Below, piece after piece: positions 1 to 27,024 of a stretch of DNA of 64,000 bases; the stretch's first letter is position 1, and each line of letters starts with the position of its first letter. Made by a program: the position numbers and the translations under genes. This stretch comes from Styela clava (Eukaryota > Chordata > Ascidiacea > Stolidobranchia > Styelidae). The DNA is taken from the NCBI RefSeq assembly GCF_964204865.1, contig NC_135261.1:15686001-15750000 (forward strand), written 5' to 3'. The notes beneath the pieces were generated by a model. It was not told the DNA's origin. It saw nothing but the letters and a program-made list of their open reading frames with translations, and ran no database searches.

Positions 1-1239
1 ATCTAATCGAAGGCAAGAAAACTCTCTTACACGTTTCAAATGGTTAAACTAAAACGCGTGAGAAAGGAAAAGGTTCAATGAGTAAAATCTTCATTGGAAT
101 TTATGAATCTAGTGACTGGCATGACATTCCAGAGGATGATGATATGGTCAATTTTGAATAATGGCAGTTTTTTGTTTAATGAAAACGTGTTATTTTTAAG
201 TAAATGGATATCGGGTTTCATATTTTGTATATTTGAAAATCTCGTAATTTTCTACTTCGTAATTTTGTTTTTGATAAATGGCATCCTCCCATATAAGCCC
301 TAGTGTTATTTTTCGAAAGAAAATTAAAATAAGACCCTGTCTTATATTTGGGAAACACGGTGTATGTTAGCATTGGTTGATTAGAATTTAATACTAGTTA
401 CACGAAAATGGTTTTGACTAATAACGGATTGGAAGTTATTACTTCGATATTAACCTGAAGAGTCATGTTTTTCATTAAAATCAGCAAAAACAAGTGGGTT
501 CAACACACTTCTATAATTTAGTCTCAATTTGAGTTGTTATCTTCATCTCCACCGTACCTTTCCAGCATCGATTTCCATGCCCTCTGAAATACAGCTTTTC
601 TGTAACTGACTTGCATTTGTTATCAGTGCAATTGATGACAATAGTATGAGTAATTCAACAATTGAAATCATGCTCATTATGACCATAAACGCTTCGTGAT
701 TTTTCTAATTTACCTGTAACAAATAGGAAAACGTGTTGTTCGTATATGGGTTTGCTTTGTATAAAAGTTCATCTGTATTATATGTATCAAACAAAGGTTC
801 TTTAAAACGCCTTATTCAAAACATCTCAACTATATTATCAAAAATTAGAAGTTTATTTCAATGAAACAACCAAAAATAGAATGAACTGTTGTTCACATAG
901 CTGCAATGTGAATGCTGCTATAGTCTATATTCTATTGGGCTGCTTTTATGCCTCCCAAGGCCCTTTTTCATTTCATAGTTCTTGAGTAGAATCTTACTCA
1001 TTGTTTTGTTCTATCCTTCTATGTTTACTTTACGTCAAAATGAACTGTTTATAATTTGGGTGAAGATTCTCTGAGTCAGAGGACGCACAGGATACACGCA
1101 AAAAAATCAATTCATGTTGTGACGATACAAATCTGTGGCAGTTCCACATAAAATATTCTGATTCAGTAACATTTGAATGAACTAGTTTGAATGAAATATA
1201 TTTTATTCGCATTGCTCAAATTTTCTGTATATATATATA
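1..1239. other. Intergenic stretch with no recognisable gene
   Basis: AT-rich sequence with only short open stretches, none with recognisable motifs or convincing splice context. A (TA)n microsatellite lies at about 1231-1249, where the first copy of the 1.3 kb repeat begins. Nothing else is supported. Confidence 0.6.
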
Positions 1240-2555
1240 TATATATAAGCTTGGTGATAGAACACATAGCAACAATGACTCCAATTCTAAGACTACATAA
1301 ACGAAGCAACTACAAAAGCCTAGTATTTTCAATATATTATATGAAAGAGATTTCGAATCTTGTACTACTTCAACATAAGTATTTCTGTTCTAGATTGCAA
1401 CGCACCCAACATTCTCTTATTTTGAGATACTACGAAATAAACATCGAGAATCGAATCAGTGGACATTTGTCAGTGACAAGATGATCATTGGTGGGATTCG
1501 AAAATTTTAGGACCGGTTCACTTTTGTAACTCTGTAACAGCAGGTTACTCTCATTTCAGAAAATATATTTATGTGACTATCTGAGATGCACTAAAATAAA
1601 ACGCTCTACACTAATCCAATATGAAACTTTCAAAACGACGCATCTATATATGGCTAGTTGTCAGTTGCGGCGTACGTATCCCACTTGCTGCGGTCGTCTA
1701 ATGTCTTAAACAGGAACAGGTTTCGTCCGAACCTCCTGAACGTCACTGCTGAAAAGACCCCTTTGCATTACGCCGGAAACACAAACTGGCACGCTATTTA
1801 AAGTATATGGCATATTGATTAGTGCTGTGCAGTTTGAGTTAAAGAACTATCTGTCTTTGTTTATGTACGACGAGAGCCAGAACATAAGTCGCATTCCCAC
1901 ATTTCCTCGGATGCAAAATCACGTTGATTCCACAGACTTGATGAATCCAACATCTTTTTACATTATAACAGAATTCATTTCGGAACCCCATGCCTTTAAG
2001 AAAACCAGTTGCACAACCTATGCGCGAGAATCGGTAAAAAATTAATGCGATAAGGTCATGAGCATACACGAGCAAAAATAAAACTTCAAGAATTGAGCCT
2101 TGAGGAACTCCACAGATAATAATAAGTTTTGACGATTTCGTGTCATGTGATAAATAACTCACGGAAATTTCGGAAGTCGTTAAAAAGCCAAATCGCAAAG
2201 ATGTTCAGTCGTTCTGATATCATTGTATTTATTTTATTTTCAAGGTATTGTCAAGTAATCTGTTTCCAGCGCCACGGACGAATTGAATGAGATTTATGAC
2301 CTTTTCGGCCGAGAAAACAGTCTAATCTCGTACGGGTTGTAAATCAAAGTTTAACACGTTTTCCCCGAATTTATTTCCCCCTATTTTTTAACGCCACGGA
2401 TTCGTAATTGCCGTAGTAGGAATTTTATATATCCAATGGTGATAATAGTAGCTAAATTTCCTACAAAAACAATCAAATCGTTTTTTTATCAGCCATTCAG
2501 AAAAGGCACAGAAAAATGAAAGCAAGAGAGATCACGAAATATTTGTATAGAAAGA
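1240..2555 (-). repeat. First copy of a 1.3 kb dispersed repeat (non-LTR retrotransposon remnant)
   Basis: This segment is repeated in the same orientation at about 7095-8417, with a few per cent mismatches and small indels. Both copies contain the same reverse transcriptase fragment on the minus strand. The pair flanks the MULE transposon, but the MULE target duplication lies outside both copies, so they are neighbours rather than its ends. Edges are approximate: the left edge is at a (TA)n tract, and the right edge is where the copies diverge after a shared stretch ending in ACGAAATATTTGTATA. Confidence 0.7.
1839..2198 (-). pseudogene. Reverse transcriptase fragment of a non-LTR retrotransposon, decayed
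   Basis: A 119-codon open stretch contains CGVPQGSILEVLFLLVYAHDL. The GVPQGS...L.Y..DL pattern is the conserved block of LINE-type (Jockey/CR1-like) reverse transcriptases that precedes the catalytic (F/Y)xDD box. No DD box follows in this frame, and downstream similarity appears to pass into another frame, so the copy is frameshifted and truncated. A sister fragment with the same damage pattern lies at 7701-8060. An active enzyme would copy element RNA at a nicked target; this one cannot be functional. The assignment to LINE-type RT is firm; the clade is not resolved. Confidence 0.65.
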
Positions 2556-2937
2556 ATAAAATAGAAAGAATATAATAATAGAAAGAATAAAATAACAGTC
2601 TTCCTAGCACCGTGGCAATAATTTAGTACAAAAAAACGTGGTGAGGATATAAAACATAAATTTTGGAATAAAAGACTGTCCTTTATCACGCTTCAGTGAT
2701 ATATATATATACCATAAAAGTAGTGAGAAACGCGATTCACAGCGAACACTATGTCTTCAGAGAACCGCGACGTATTATGCATATATACACATGTTTCACG
2801 CACTGTCCAGTTCGTCATTTTAAGAGCTGGAAATATCTTGTGATAATATACTTATCGTGGCGTAGGCTACTTTGTGTGCTTTTGGAGGATTTCATTCAGG
2901 TGGGCAACTGGTTAACTATAGTCCAGACTTCACAAAT

Positions 2938-2946
2938 ATAATTCAC
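2938..2946. repeat. Left 9-bp target site duplication of the MULE element
   Basis: ATAATTCAC abuts the left end of the MULE and is repeated exactly at 7056-7064 next to its right end. Nine base pairs is the usual target duplication length for Mutator-like elements. Confidence 0.8.
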
Positions 2947-3490
2947 GGTTCCATTATCTTTGAACCCGCGTACATTTGAACCCGTACATCTGAACCCGTA
3001 ATTTGAACCCAGAACAATTGCACCTGTATACTATTGCACCTATGGACATTTGCACCTACGGACATTTGAACCCATACATTTCCACCCATGGATTTTAGCA
3101 CCCGCATATAGATTGAACCCGCGGACATTTGAACCCGTCTACGTTTGCACCCGCGTACATTTGAACCCATGTACATTTGCACCCGCGGACATTTGAACCC
3201 GTGTACGTTTGCACCCGCGTACATTTGAACCCATGTACATTTGCATCTGCGGACATTTGAACCAATGTACATTTGAACCCACGAACATTTGCACCCGCGG
3301 ACATTTGAACCCACGAACATTTGCACCCGCGGACATTTGAACCCATGTATATTTCCACCCACAGACATTTGAACCCACGTTTATTTGAACCCGCGTACAT
3401 TTGAACCCACGGACATTTGAACCAACGTATATTATATTTGAACTCGCGTACAGTTGAACCCGCGTACATTTGAACCCACGTACATTTTCA
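2947..3490. repeat. Left terminal array of a 16-bp minisatellite (TIR of the MULE)
   Basis: About 34 units of a 16-bp repeat, mostly ACATTTGAACCCGCGT or ACATTTGCACCCGCGG with ATGT, ACGT and GTGT variants at the unit ends. The units are imperfect and alternate between variant types. Because 16 is not a multiple of three and the unit lacks stops on one strand, long open frames appear in all three frames here. They are an artefact of the repeat, not genes. Confidence 0.85.
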
Positions 3491-4679
3491 CAAAAAATGT
3501 TTGCCCCAACGGCAATTTCCAGTCGCAAATAATTTTCATGTTACAGGCGCAAGCTCAATATTCTAAATTTCAACACTGTTTCACTTGTAGTTAGTTTTGG
3601 TGTATATGCATTTACCCGCTTCTACGAAGCAAGCATTTTTGAGTGTCATTGTAGTCCGAGAGATAAACGTCTCTTAATGATATAAATAACATTGTTCTGC
3701 TAAGGTCTTTTTTCTTTTGCTGTTTTTTTTACATTGACATTTGTAAATCCTTATCTCATTCGTTAGCCGCGATCTCCAAAACAGACGATGACCTAGAAAG
3801 CGGTATTTCGTTGAAATACCTGAAACCAGGGCTAATACGGAACAAATATCTCACAGACCAATGAAGTCCTAAATGAGGGTCCTACTAAAACTCTAGCTCT
3901 ACAGTAATATTTTTAGTGGTCAACTCCTATAAGTTTGTTCTGAAATTATTGCACCGAAAACGCCTACTATGATATCCCGTCCAGCATGGGATTTGGGAGC
4001 TCTGTGGCCACTTCATGTTTTCTTGCTAGCATGTTTACAAAATTGTTATATGTATGCATACACGACCACGCTTTACTGTTGAAAATAAGTGTTGTCTCAA
4101 ATCAGGTTTTGTCATTTTTCCTAAAATCAATCTATAAATTGAATACTATTGTCTGTATATAAATAAATAAACGCACAGATTCTTCGTTTCTAAGAAAATA
4201 TGAAATTAAGATAATGAAACTATGCCATTTTTGTAACAACATGTTCATAGCCAAATGCCAGTTTTATTGAAGTATTGTTTCATTAGAATGTCAGAACAAA
4301 ACTATACATAGAAATCGTAAGTCATGTAAATATGTTGAATATGCGAAAGTGAAGAAGTTTTAAAATCATTATCGTGGCCAAAAATGGTTTTTGCTGTTTA
4401 CACTATTTAGAGTAAATCGAACATATTCAGCATATAAGGTCTGTTAAATATGATATTGCAATTTACAAACGACGTCATAGGTTACGGATTACATTTATTT
4501 TAATATCTCAATAAAGTTATCACTCACAAATTTGTGTCGAATGGGCGATCAATTTTGAGATAGAGTAGCTATGGACGTTTTACAAAATAGGAATTTATCA
4601 ATTATGATACAATAGTTAAACAACAAATCAAAATAATGACGATAAACGAAATTTTACGATATCACGATCAAAGTCAAAA

Positions 4680-6086
4680 TCAAATAGACTGCATTTGAGC
4701 TATTGAGTGGATATACCTCAGCTTGTCGGTTTCAGTTCCATATGAAAAAACTTTAACTGACAACCTAACAGCAAATTGTACATACTTTGATCTTTGGTGG
4801 GCCGTAACTCCTACATGAGCATTTGCCGCAGTCAAAATGTGGACCGCAATGTCTTTTCGTAGGCCATTCAGCAAACCCCATATACTCGGATGTTTGCATC
4901 GGAACATTCCTTGTAAGGCGTTGTGAAATCCTTCTACAGCGTTTGTTGTTCTTGGGGCCGAAGGCATCATTTCAATCTCTTTGGCATAGTTCCACAATCG
5001 AGGGGGAAATCTTGCTTCTCTTGGACGTGAACCCCCTTGAGGTCCACGAATGTAGGTAGATTCGAAATATTGCAAAAGTTGATTGCATTCTGGCAAATCT
5101 TCGAAGGTGTCGCAAGGCAAGGTGAAGACTTCGGCAACCTCGTTAATGGGAACAAAAGCCAGAGCTGCCAAACCTCTAATTTTCAGATTGAAAAAGGGTA
5201 AACATTCAAACTTCTCTTTTAATCCGATAGAACCAACTTTTCGAATTATAGCTTGTGACAGGTGAAAATAACATCCTTTAATATCGGCCAGAGGAAATTG
5301 TGCATGGAATGTATTGATAGCTGCTATTTCAAAATCAACAATGATTTTGGTGGGGTTAGCATTTGGGAAAATGATTTTCAACACTTCCAACATCTGAACG
5401 TATGTTTCTTGTCGCTTGTCTCGTAATAGGAAATATACGCATGGTGGATAGGATGCGCCCACTTTACAGTGAATTGTATACAACTGGAAGAAAATATCGG
5501 GCACCACATCAAATGTACCGTCGCCAAGATATGTGTCACTATCTAGATGTGCAAGTAGTGATCGATCTCCAATGGCCATTATCCGATGACGATCCTCCGG
5601 GCCAGTGTCATGCAAAATGATATCTAAATATTCGCTCGGAATATCAAAGCTTGCACTTGTAGGATTCGTACGTGAACAATTTATTCGTACGTGAACAATT
5701 TTTCTGTCGCCTTACTCTGCGTATATTGGCCTCCAGAGTCGACTTGCCTGGCAAGCGCATTAGTACATCTGTTGATCTATTATTCAATACTTCACCTAAA
5801 ATATATCTTGTCGATGTATTTGATGGTGTTGATGCTGCTTCTTTTAATGTTGCACAGATGATCCCAACCCAGTCTTAATGCTGTCGCCAGAATGACTGTG
5901 ATATCCTAGTTCTTTTATTACATTTTCACCGATCGTAACAACAGTCGATTTACATCGAAATTTCCTAAACTGACGGCAGCGCCAATGAGTAGCATCTGAA
6001 ACCCGAACATTTCGCTCACAATATTCGTGGGTTTTGTAAATCAGTAAGTCGTTTCCTCTTGTGGTCTTGGAAAATGTAGGCGCCAT
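4680..6086 (-). pseudogene. FLYWCH-MULE transposase pseudogene
   Basis: The N-terminal part (ATG at 6084-6086) reads as a FLYWCH zinc finger: LLIYKTHEYCE, then HWRCRQFRKFRC, then GYHSH supply the W-x-C, C and H-x-H ligands. A linker follows, then a 311-codon MULE transposase core ending at 4680. The core carries the DDE residues in GDGTF, VDFEIAA and NAVEGFHN, plus the CYFHLSQ motif. A MULE transposase excises and reinserts the element by binding its terminal repeats. Two breaks separate the parts. One is a single-base shift near 5855-5870, after GDSIKTG. The other is a 19-bp tandem duplication at about 5664-5701 that shifts frame just before the core. The family assignment is well supported by motifs; activity is excluded. 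Confidence 0.85.
5664..5701. repeat. 19-bp tandem duplication that breaks the transposase frame
   Basis: ATTCGTACGTGAACAATTT occurs twice in direct succession. Nineteen is one more than a multiple of three, so the second copy shifts the reading frame. With one copy ignored, the linker frame (…LEANIRRVRRQKN) runs continuously into the catalytic core, which identifies this as a disabling mutation. Confidence 0.8.
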
Positions 6087-6160
6087 GTTTCCAACTCGTT
6101 TTCGCAAAGGGACTTGTCATCTTCGCAGCTGCAACGTCCTGAAGAAACAGTTTGGAATTG

Positions 6161-6271
6161 TCTGCGAGGGGAAAGGGCATTGATGCGAGGAAAAACTTTG
6201 CGCGGGATCGAACTATCTGCGAGGGGAAAAGGGCATTGATGCGAGGAAAAACTTTGCGCGGGATCGAACTA
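6161..6271. repeat. Two-copy 55/56-bp tandem duplication
   Basis: A unit starting TCTGCGAGGGGAAA and ending GGGATCGAACTA is present at 6161-6215 and again at 6216-6271, differing by one inserted A. It lies inside the MULE, just upstream of the transposase pseudogene in its own orientation. Confidence 0.85.
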
Positions 6272-6654
6272 ACACATCAATTAAAATCCTTGCTCGCGCT
6301 CTTCAAGAGTCGTCGACCGTTCAAAGCACAAATCATACTCCCCAATTTTGGCTCGCATTCGACAGCGGAACATTTTGTCCATCGAGTCTTATGATATCGA
6401 CAATTGCGATGACAATGACAGACGGAGTATAATATAATATAATTTAAATATATAGAAAATAGTTGTAATAAAGCCTTCGAGTATATAATCGAGAATTCCA
6501 TGGTAATATTGATTGTTTTCGCAACGTATGCATTTGGAGAAAGAATCCTAAGTGTACCTTCCAATCCTATATACTATAGTATATACATAGCATATAAGGA
6601 TAAGGGTGTATATGTAAAGACGCTAGTAGGGTGTATATGTAAAGACATCTAGCC

Positions 6655-7055
6655 CATGGGTGTAGATGTTCATGGGTGCAAATGTCTGTGCGTACAATTG
6701 TACGCGGGTGTAAATGTATGTAGGTTCAAATGTCCGCGGGTGCAAATGTACATGGGTTCAAATGTCCGCGGGTGCAAATGTACATGGGTTCAAATGTACG
6801 CGGGTGCAAACGTACATGGATTCAAATGTCCGCGGGTGCAAATGTACATGGGTTCAAATGTACGCGGTTGCAAACGTACACGGGTTCAAATGTCCGCGGG
6901 TTCAATCTATATGCGGGTGCTAAAATCCACGGGTGGAAATGTATGGGTTCAAATGTCCGTAGGTGCAATAGTATACAGGTGCAATTGTCCTGGGTTCAAA
7001 TTACGGGTTCAGATGTACGGGTTTAAATGTACGTAGGTTCAAATGTGCTGTCACC
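6655..7055. repeat. Right terminal array of the 16-bp minisatellite (TIR of the MULE)
   Basis: About 24 units, the reverse complement of the left array (TGGGTTCAAATGTACG, GCGGGTGCAAATGTCC and similar). The outermost part, reading inward from 7055, starts GGTGACAGCACATTTGAA and matches the left terminus in order of sub-blocks. Open frames in all three frames here are artefacts of the 16-bp period. Confidence 0.85.
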
Positions 7056-7064
7056 ATAATTCAC
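7056..7064. repeat. Right 9-bp target site duplication of the MULE element
   Basis: ATAATTCAC, identical to the copy at 2938-2946. Confidence 0.8.
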
Positions 7065-7094
7065 AAATATATTTGATGACGCCCTGTTATGTAG

Positions 7095-8417
7095 TATATA
7101 TGCTTGATGATAGAACGCATAGCAACAATGACACAAATTCTAATACCACATAAACGAAGCAACTACAAAAGCCTAGTATATTCAATATATTATAGAACGT
7201 TCACTCAATGAAAGAGATTTCGAATCTTGTACTACTTCATCATAAATATTTCTCTTCTGGATTGCAACGCACCCAAAATTCTCTTATTTTGAGATACTAC
7301 GAAATAAATATCGAGAATGGAATCAGTGGAACTTTGTCAGTGACAAAATGATCATTGGTGGGATTCGAAATTTTTAGAACCGGTTCACTTTTGTAACTCT
7401 GTAACAGCAGGTTACTCTCATTTCAGAAAATATATTTATGTGATTATCTGAGATGCACTAAAATAAAACGCTTTACACAAATCCAATATGAAACTTTCGA
7501 AACGACGCATATATGGCTAGTTGTCAGTTGCGGCGTACGTATCCCACTTGCTGCGGTCGTCTAACGTCTTCAACAAGAACAGGTTTCGTCCGAACCTCCT
7601 GAACGCCACTGCTGAAAAGCCCCCTTGCATTACGCTGGAAACACAAACTGGCACGCTATTTAAAGTATATGGCATATTGATTAGTGCTGTGCAGTTTGAG
7701 TTAAAAAACTATCTGTCTCTGTTTATGTACGACGAGAGTCGGAACATAAGTCGCACTCCCAAATTTCCTCGGATGCAAAATCACGATGATTACACAGACT
7801 TGATGAATCCAACATCCTTTCAGATTATTACAGAATTCATTTCGAAATCCCATGCATTTAAGAAAACCAGTCGCACCACCTATGCGCAAGAATCGGTAAA
7901 AAATTAATGCGATAAGGTCATGAACATACACGAGAAAAAATAAAACTCCAAGAGTTGAGCCTTGAGGAACTCCACAGTTAATAAGAAGTTTTGACGATTT
8001 CGTGTCATGTGATAAATACCTCACGGAAATTTCGGAAGTCGTTAAAAAGCCAAATCGCAACGATGTTCAGTCGTTCTGATATCATTGTATTTATTTTCAA
8101 GGTATTGTCAAGTAACCTGTTTCCACCCATTAGAGGGCGCCACGGCCGAATGGAATGAGATTTATGACCTTTGTGGCCGGGAAAACAGTCGAATCTCGTC
8201 AGGGCTGTAAATCAAAGTTTAACACGTTTTCCCCGAATTATTTTCCCTTATTTTTTAACGCCACGGATTCGTAATTGCCGTAGTAGGAATTTTATATATC
8301 CAATGGTGATAATAGAAGCTAAATTTCCCACAAAAACAATCAAATCGTTTTTCTATCAGTCATTCAGAAAAGGCACAGTAAAATGAAAGCAAGAGAGATC
8401 ACGAAATATTTGTATAT
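7095..8417 (-). repeat. Second copy of the 1.3 kb non-LTR remnant repeat
   Basis: Direct repeat of about 1240-2555. It matches through blocks such as GCAACACAAAATCA-like AT-rich sequence, the RT fragment, and the shared tail ending ACGAAATATTTGTATA, after which the two copies diverge. A short insertion relative to the first copy (GAACGTTCACTC) lies near 7196. Confidence 0.65.
7701..8060 (-). pseudogene. Second reverse transcriptase fragment, decayed
   Basis: Sister of the fragment at 1839-2198, with the RT block GVPQGSTLGVLFFLVYVHDL. This copy keeps the consensus TLG after GVPQGS better than the first copy. Like the first, it lacks a downstream catalytic DD box in frame, so it is a 5'- and 3'-truncated LINE-type remnant. 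Confidence 0.65.
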
Positions 8418-10424
8418 ATTCATGCCTTTGCCAGGAATGGACAGGATAACCGCTACTTGTCCGCCGCAACCTTGAAAAAGCTGCATGAATAAAACTTTTG
8501 AAATATGTGCGCTAAGCGTTGTTAACACTGTATGAAACGAGGCTTCCATACGACGAAGTTCTTGGTATCAAACATTAAGTTTCTCGGAGAGTCAATTGTA
8601 TATTTTCCTAGACCCCACAACCCCAAAATCGAGTGGCGTCCGTTCTTCCCCAAGCCCCAAGAGTAACTTCGCTATCACACAATTTGCTTTCTTTCTACCA
8701 GAAATCCACTGATCTGTGTAACAGGACCACCGATGTTCAATTTGCCGATGGATGATTGACATATATCTCCCAACTGTGACCCATACTTTGACAATGCATG
8801 AATAAACTTATATTTTCCGATCGACGAAATGACAAGAGCAAAAATATTCGGGAAACTCATTCAAAAGATTGTTCAAAACAATATTGAACTACCGTATAAC
8901 CCTACTTAATGCAAATATTTAATAATATTAATATAAAGTAACAAAAAATTGAAATAAAAAACTGAAGATATACATTTTTGTAACAAAAATAAATCTAAAA
9001 TATCAAATTTTCACTAGCTTTGTAAGGTTTTGAAAAGAGTACCAAAATCAACAAGACACAGTAATTTTTTCAAATAAAAAAAAATAGTGGAGCACTGATA
9101 GACATAAATAACTTATTCGGTATTCAAACTTGCAAAAATAAAAATGAATTGAACTGCAGAACATTCCTTGTGAAAAAATGAGCAACCGATGGAAATATTA
9201 TACAATTTTTTAGTAATCTGTCAAAGCAAATCAGAAAAAGGAAACAAGTTGAGAATCATATTGAACGGTTGAAAGATTCCAAATAAATACTTCCACTTTA
9301 AGGTTTATATAAGAGCTTTAAGTTGAAATACATATTATTGGAAGATATAGAGACCCAGCAACTGATGTTTTAATACCTATATTCGCATATAATGGGAGGA
9401 CAAGTCGAAAATAAAGATGATATATTCAGTTGCTAAATAGATAATAAAATTTAGTTACAGCTCTGCAAACAAGCAAAGGAGCTTCATTATTTAGATAGAA
9501 CCAGAATCTTAGGGTTTCCGCACTGCCCACGCAATTCAATATATCTTGGGTAAGGTGGTGTGCATGGGTTGATTTGAACACCAAATTTTACCCTACAACG
9601 TTATTACAGTTAAATTTAACTAGGGACTACATGGATTTGCAGTCGTACATTGTACAAATTTTATTAGGGATAGGGTTTCATCTTTATCCTGAAGAAGAGA
9701 AAAGTACATAAGGGAATTTAATCAAAAGCAGAACTGCAGACTCCCGGCTAGTTTCTAGTCAAGGTCTGCTTTGAGAATTGTTTGCCAGTTATGATTCCAG
9801 ATGCAAAAACTATTATGGTTTCATTATTTCAACATATGATTTTTTAATATCCTTCTGTTTCCAAATGATCCCAAATATCGCTTTAAAAAGTCAGTATTTC
9901 TAGTCATCAAGATGAAAAAGTGTTAATGTGCAACATAAGGTTCTAGTTGTAAGACGATTTGATTTGGCAACTTCTTAAATAATCAAAAAAAATACTAAAT
10001 TATTGAACACAGTTTGAAAAGTGAGTGCAAACACTTGAATAAATTGAGGCCAAATATTTAGAATTACAAAAACAAATAGTCCAATTTTGTGTATTTTAAA
10101 TTGAATCAAATACAGGCAAAAATAATTGAAGCATATGGTATGCTTCTACACAGAATAGAAAAATGGACTTATAATAGCACTACGTGAAGATATAAATGAT
10201 ATATAAAAGTAACAAAAAGTAAACATTCAATCAGAGATTCATTACCTGGAAGATCAAATCACAACCAGATATCATCTTCACATTGTGATTTGTAATCACA
10301 AGGTACTGGAGAAAATTAAATTTTTCAATCATACAAATAATAACAGATGAATATATAACTATCTTTTATTCATGCAACAATAATTAAAATATGTAGAATA
10401 ATTTAAGGCAAAAAAACACTAGAT
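8418..10424. other. Gene-free intergenic sequence downstream of KIF24
   Basis: AT-rich, low-complexity sequence with no long frame, no recognisable transposon end and no RNA gene that I can support. A minus-strand stretch of 61 codons at 8675-8860 has no recognisable motif and was not called. Confidence 0.55.
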
Positions 10425-10694
10425 AAGCGGTTCTCAAACTTTTTAAGTTGCGCCCTCTTATCAGAATTTGTCAAGTCTTGCGTTCCACCTCAAAAATAAC
10501 TAGCTAATAATAAGCTACAAATAACAGATAGTAAGGCGAAAATATGTTTTATTCAAAAAACACATTGAAAATACATGGATATAAATATCCAAAATAAGCC
10601 AAGCAAGATCAAATATAACAAATATGTTTATTTTTTCAGCTTCACGACCCCTGTAAAAATTGCAGGAAGCGCCTCACCGTTTGAGAACCACTGT
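10425..10694. mobile_element. hAT-type MITE (GGTTCTCAAAC family)
   Basis: The ends are inverted: AGCGGTTCTCAAAC on the left and GTTTGAGAACCACT on the right. The approximately 270-bp body includes GTAAGGCGAAAATATG and is shared with the element at 17070-17356. CAGNGGTTCTCAAAC ends are typical of non-autonomous hAT elements. An 8-bp target duplication is not evident. Confidence 0.6.
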
Positions 10695-11016
10695 GTTATA
10701 TGAACAAGAAATATACTCATAATTTAATAAGTAATAACTAATTTAACAAAAACTTGTTAAACTCACTTTTGTTATGAAGTAACTGCAGTAAATACGGTTA
10801 TATTTACACTAATATTGAATCTCATTGGTGTACACTAAACTCATGCTTGCGATTGTTTTTAAAACTACAGTCCTCTAATATAAAACAACTTCTACTAAAT
10901 ATGTTACAGCCAAAATGAACATAATCTTGTCCTAATTATTATCCAAAACTCAACTACATGGCTTAGTGAAAAACAATGAAAAATGGTTTATATAAAAAAA
11001 GTATTAAATTTCCTGG

Positions 11017-11022
11017 TTTATT
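11017..11022 (-). terminator. Putative poly(A) signal of KIF24
   Basis: AATAAA on the minus strand, 42 nt past the KIF24 stop codon. It is the first consensus signal downstream; the actual cleavage site is not visible. Confidence 0.45.
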
Positions 11023-11063
11023 TGATTGACCTGTAACAAAAGAAGACTTCGGTTGATGAAAAG

Positions 11064-27012
<15,949 letters not shown>

Positions 27013-27024
27013 CGTGACGAACAA

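Larger units (their letters stand above)
2947..7055 (-). mobile_element. Complete MULE (Mutator-like) DNA transposon with minisatellite terminal inverted repeats
   Basis: The 4109-bp element is bounded by a perfect 9-bp target duplication (ATAATTCAC). Both ends begin GGT when read inward. They continue into matching inverted arrays of a 16-bp tandem unit, about 540 bp on the left and 400 bp on the right. Just inside both ends are shared blocks such as CCCGTACATCTGAACCCG and ATTGCACCTGTATACTAT, so the arrays are true terminal inverted repeats. The interior carries a FLYWCH-MULE transposase pseudogene on the minus strand at 4680-6086. MULE-family elements with long terminal inverted repeats and a FLYWCH finger are known in animals; tandem-repeat ends also recall foldback elements. 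The transposase is broken, so this copy is non-autonomous now. Confidence 0.85.

Noticed and set aside
2943..3528. Three long overlapping minus-strand open frames rich in GFKCPRVQ-type repeats (and their plus-strand counterparts at 6656-7036)
   Set aside because: They come from a 16-bp minisatellite that lacks stops on one strand; all three frames are open and the array is the MULE terminal repeat.
8675..8860. 61-codon minus-strand frame downstream of KIF24
   Set aside because: No recognisable motif, no splice partner and no conservation that can be judged from this window.
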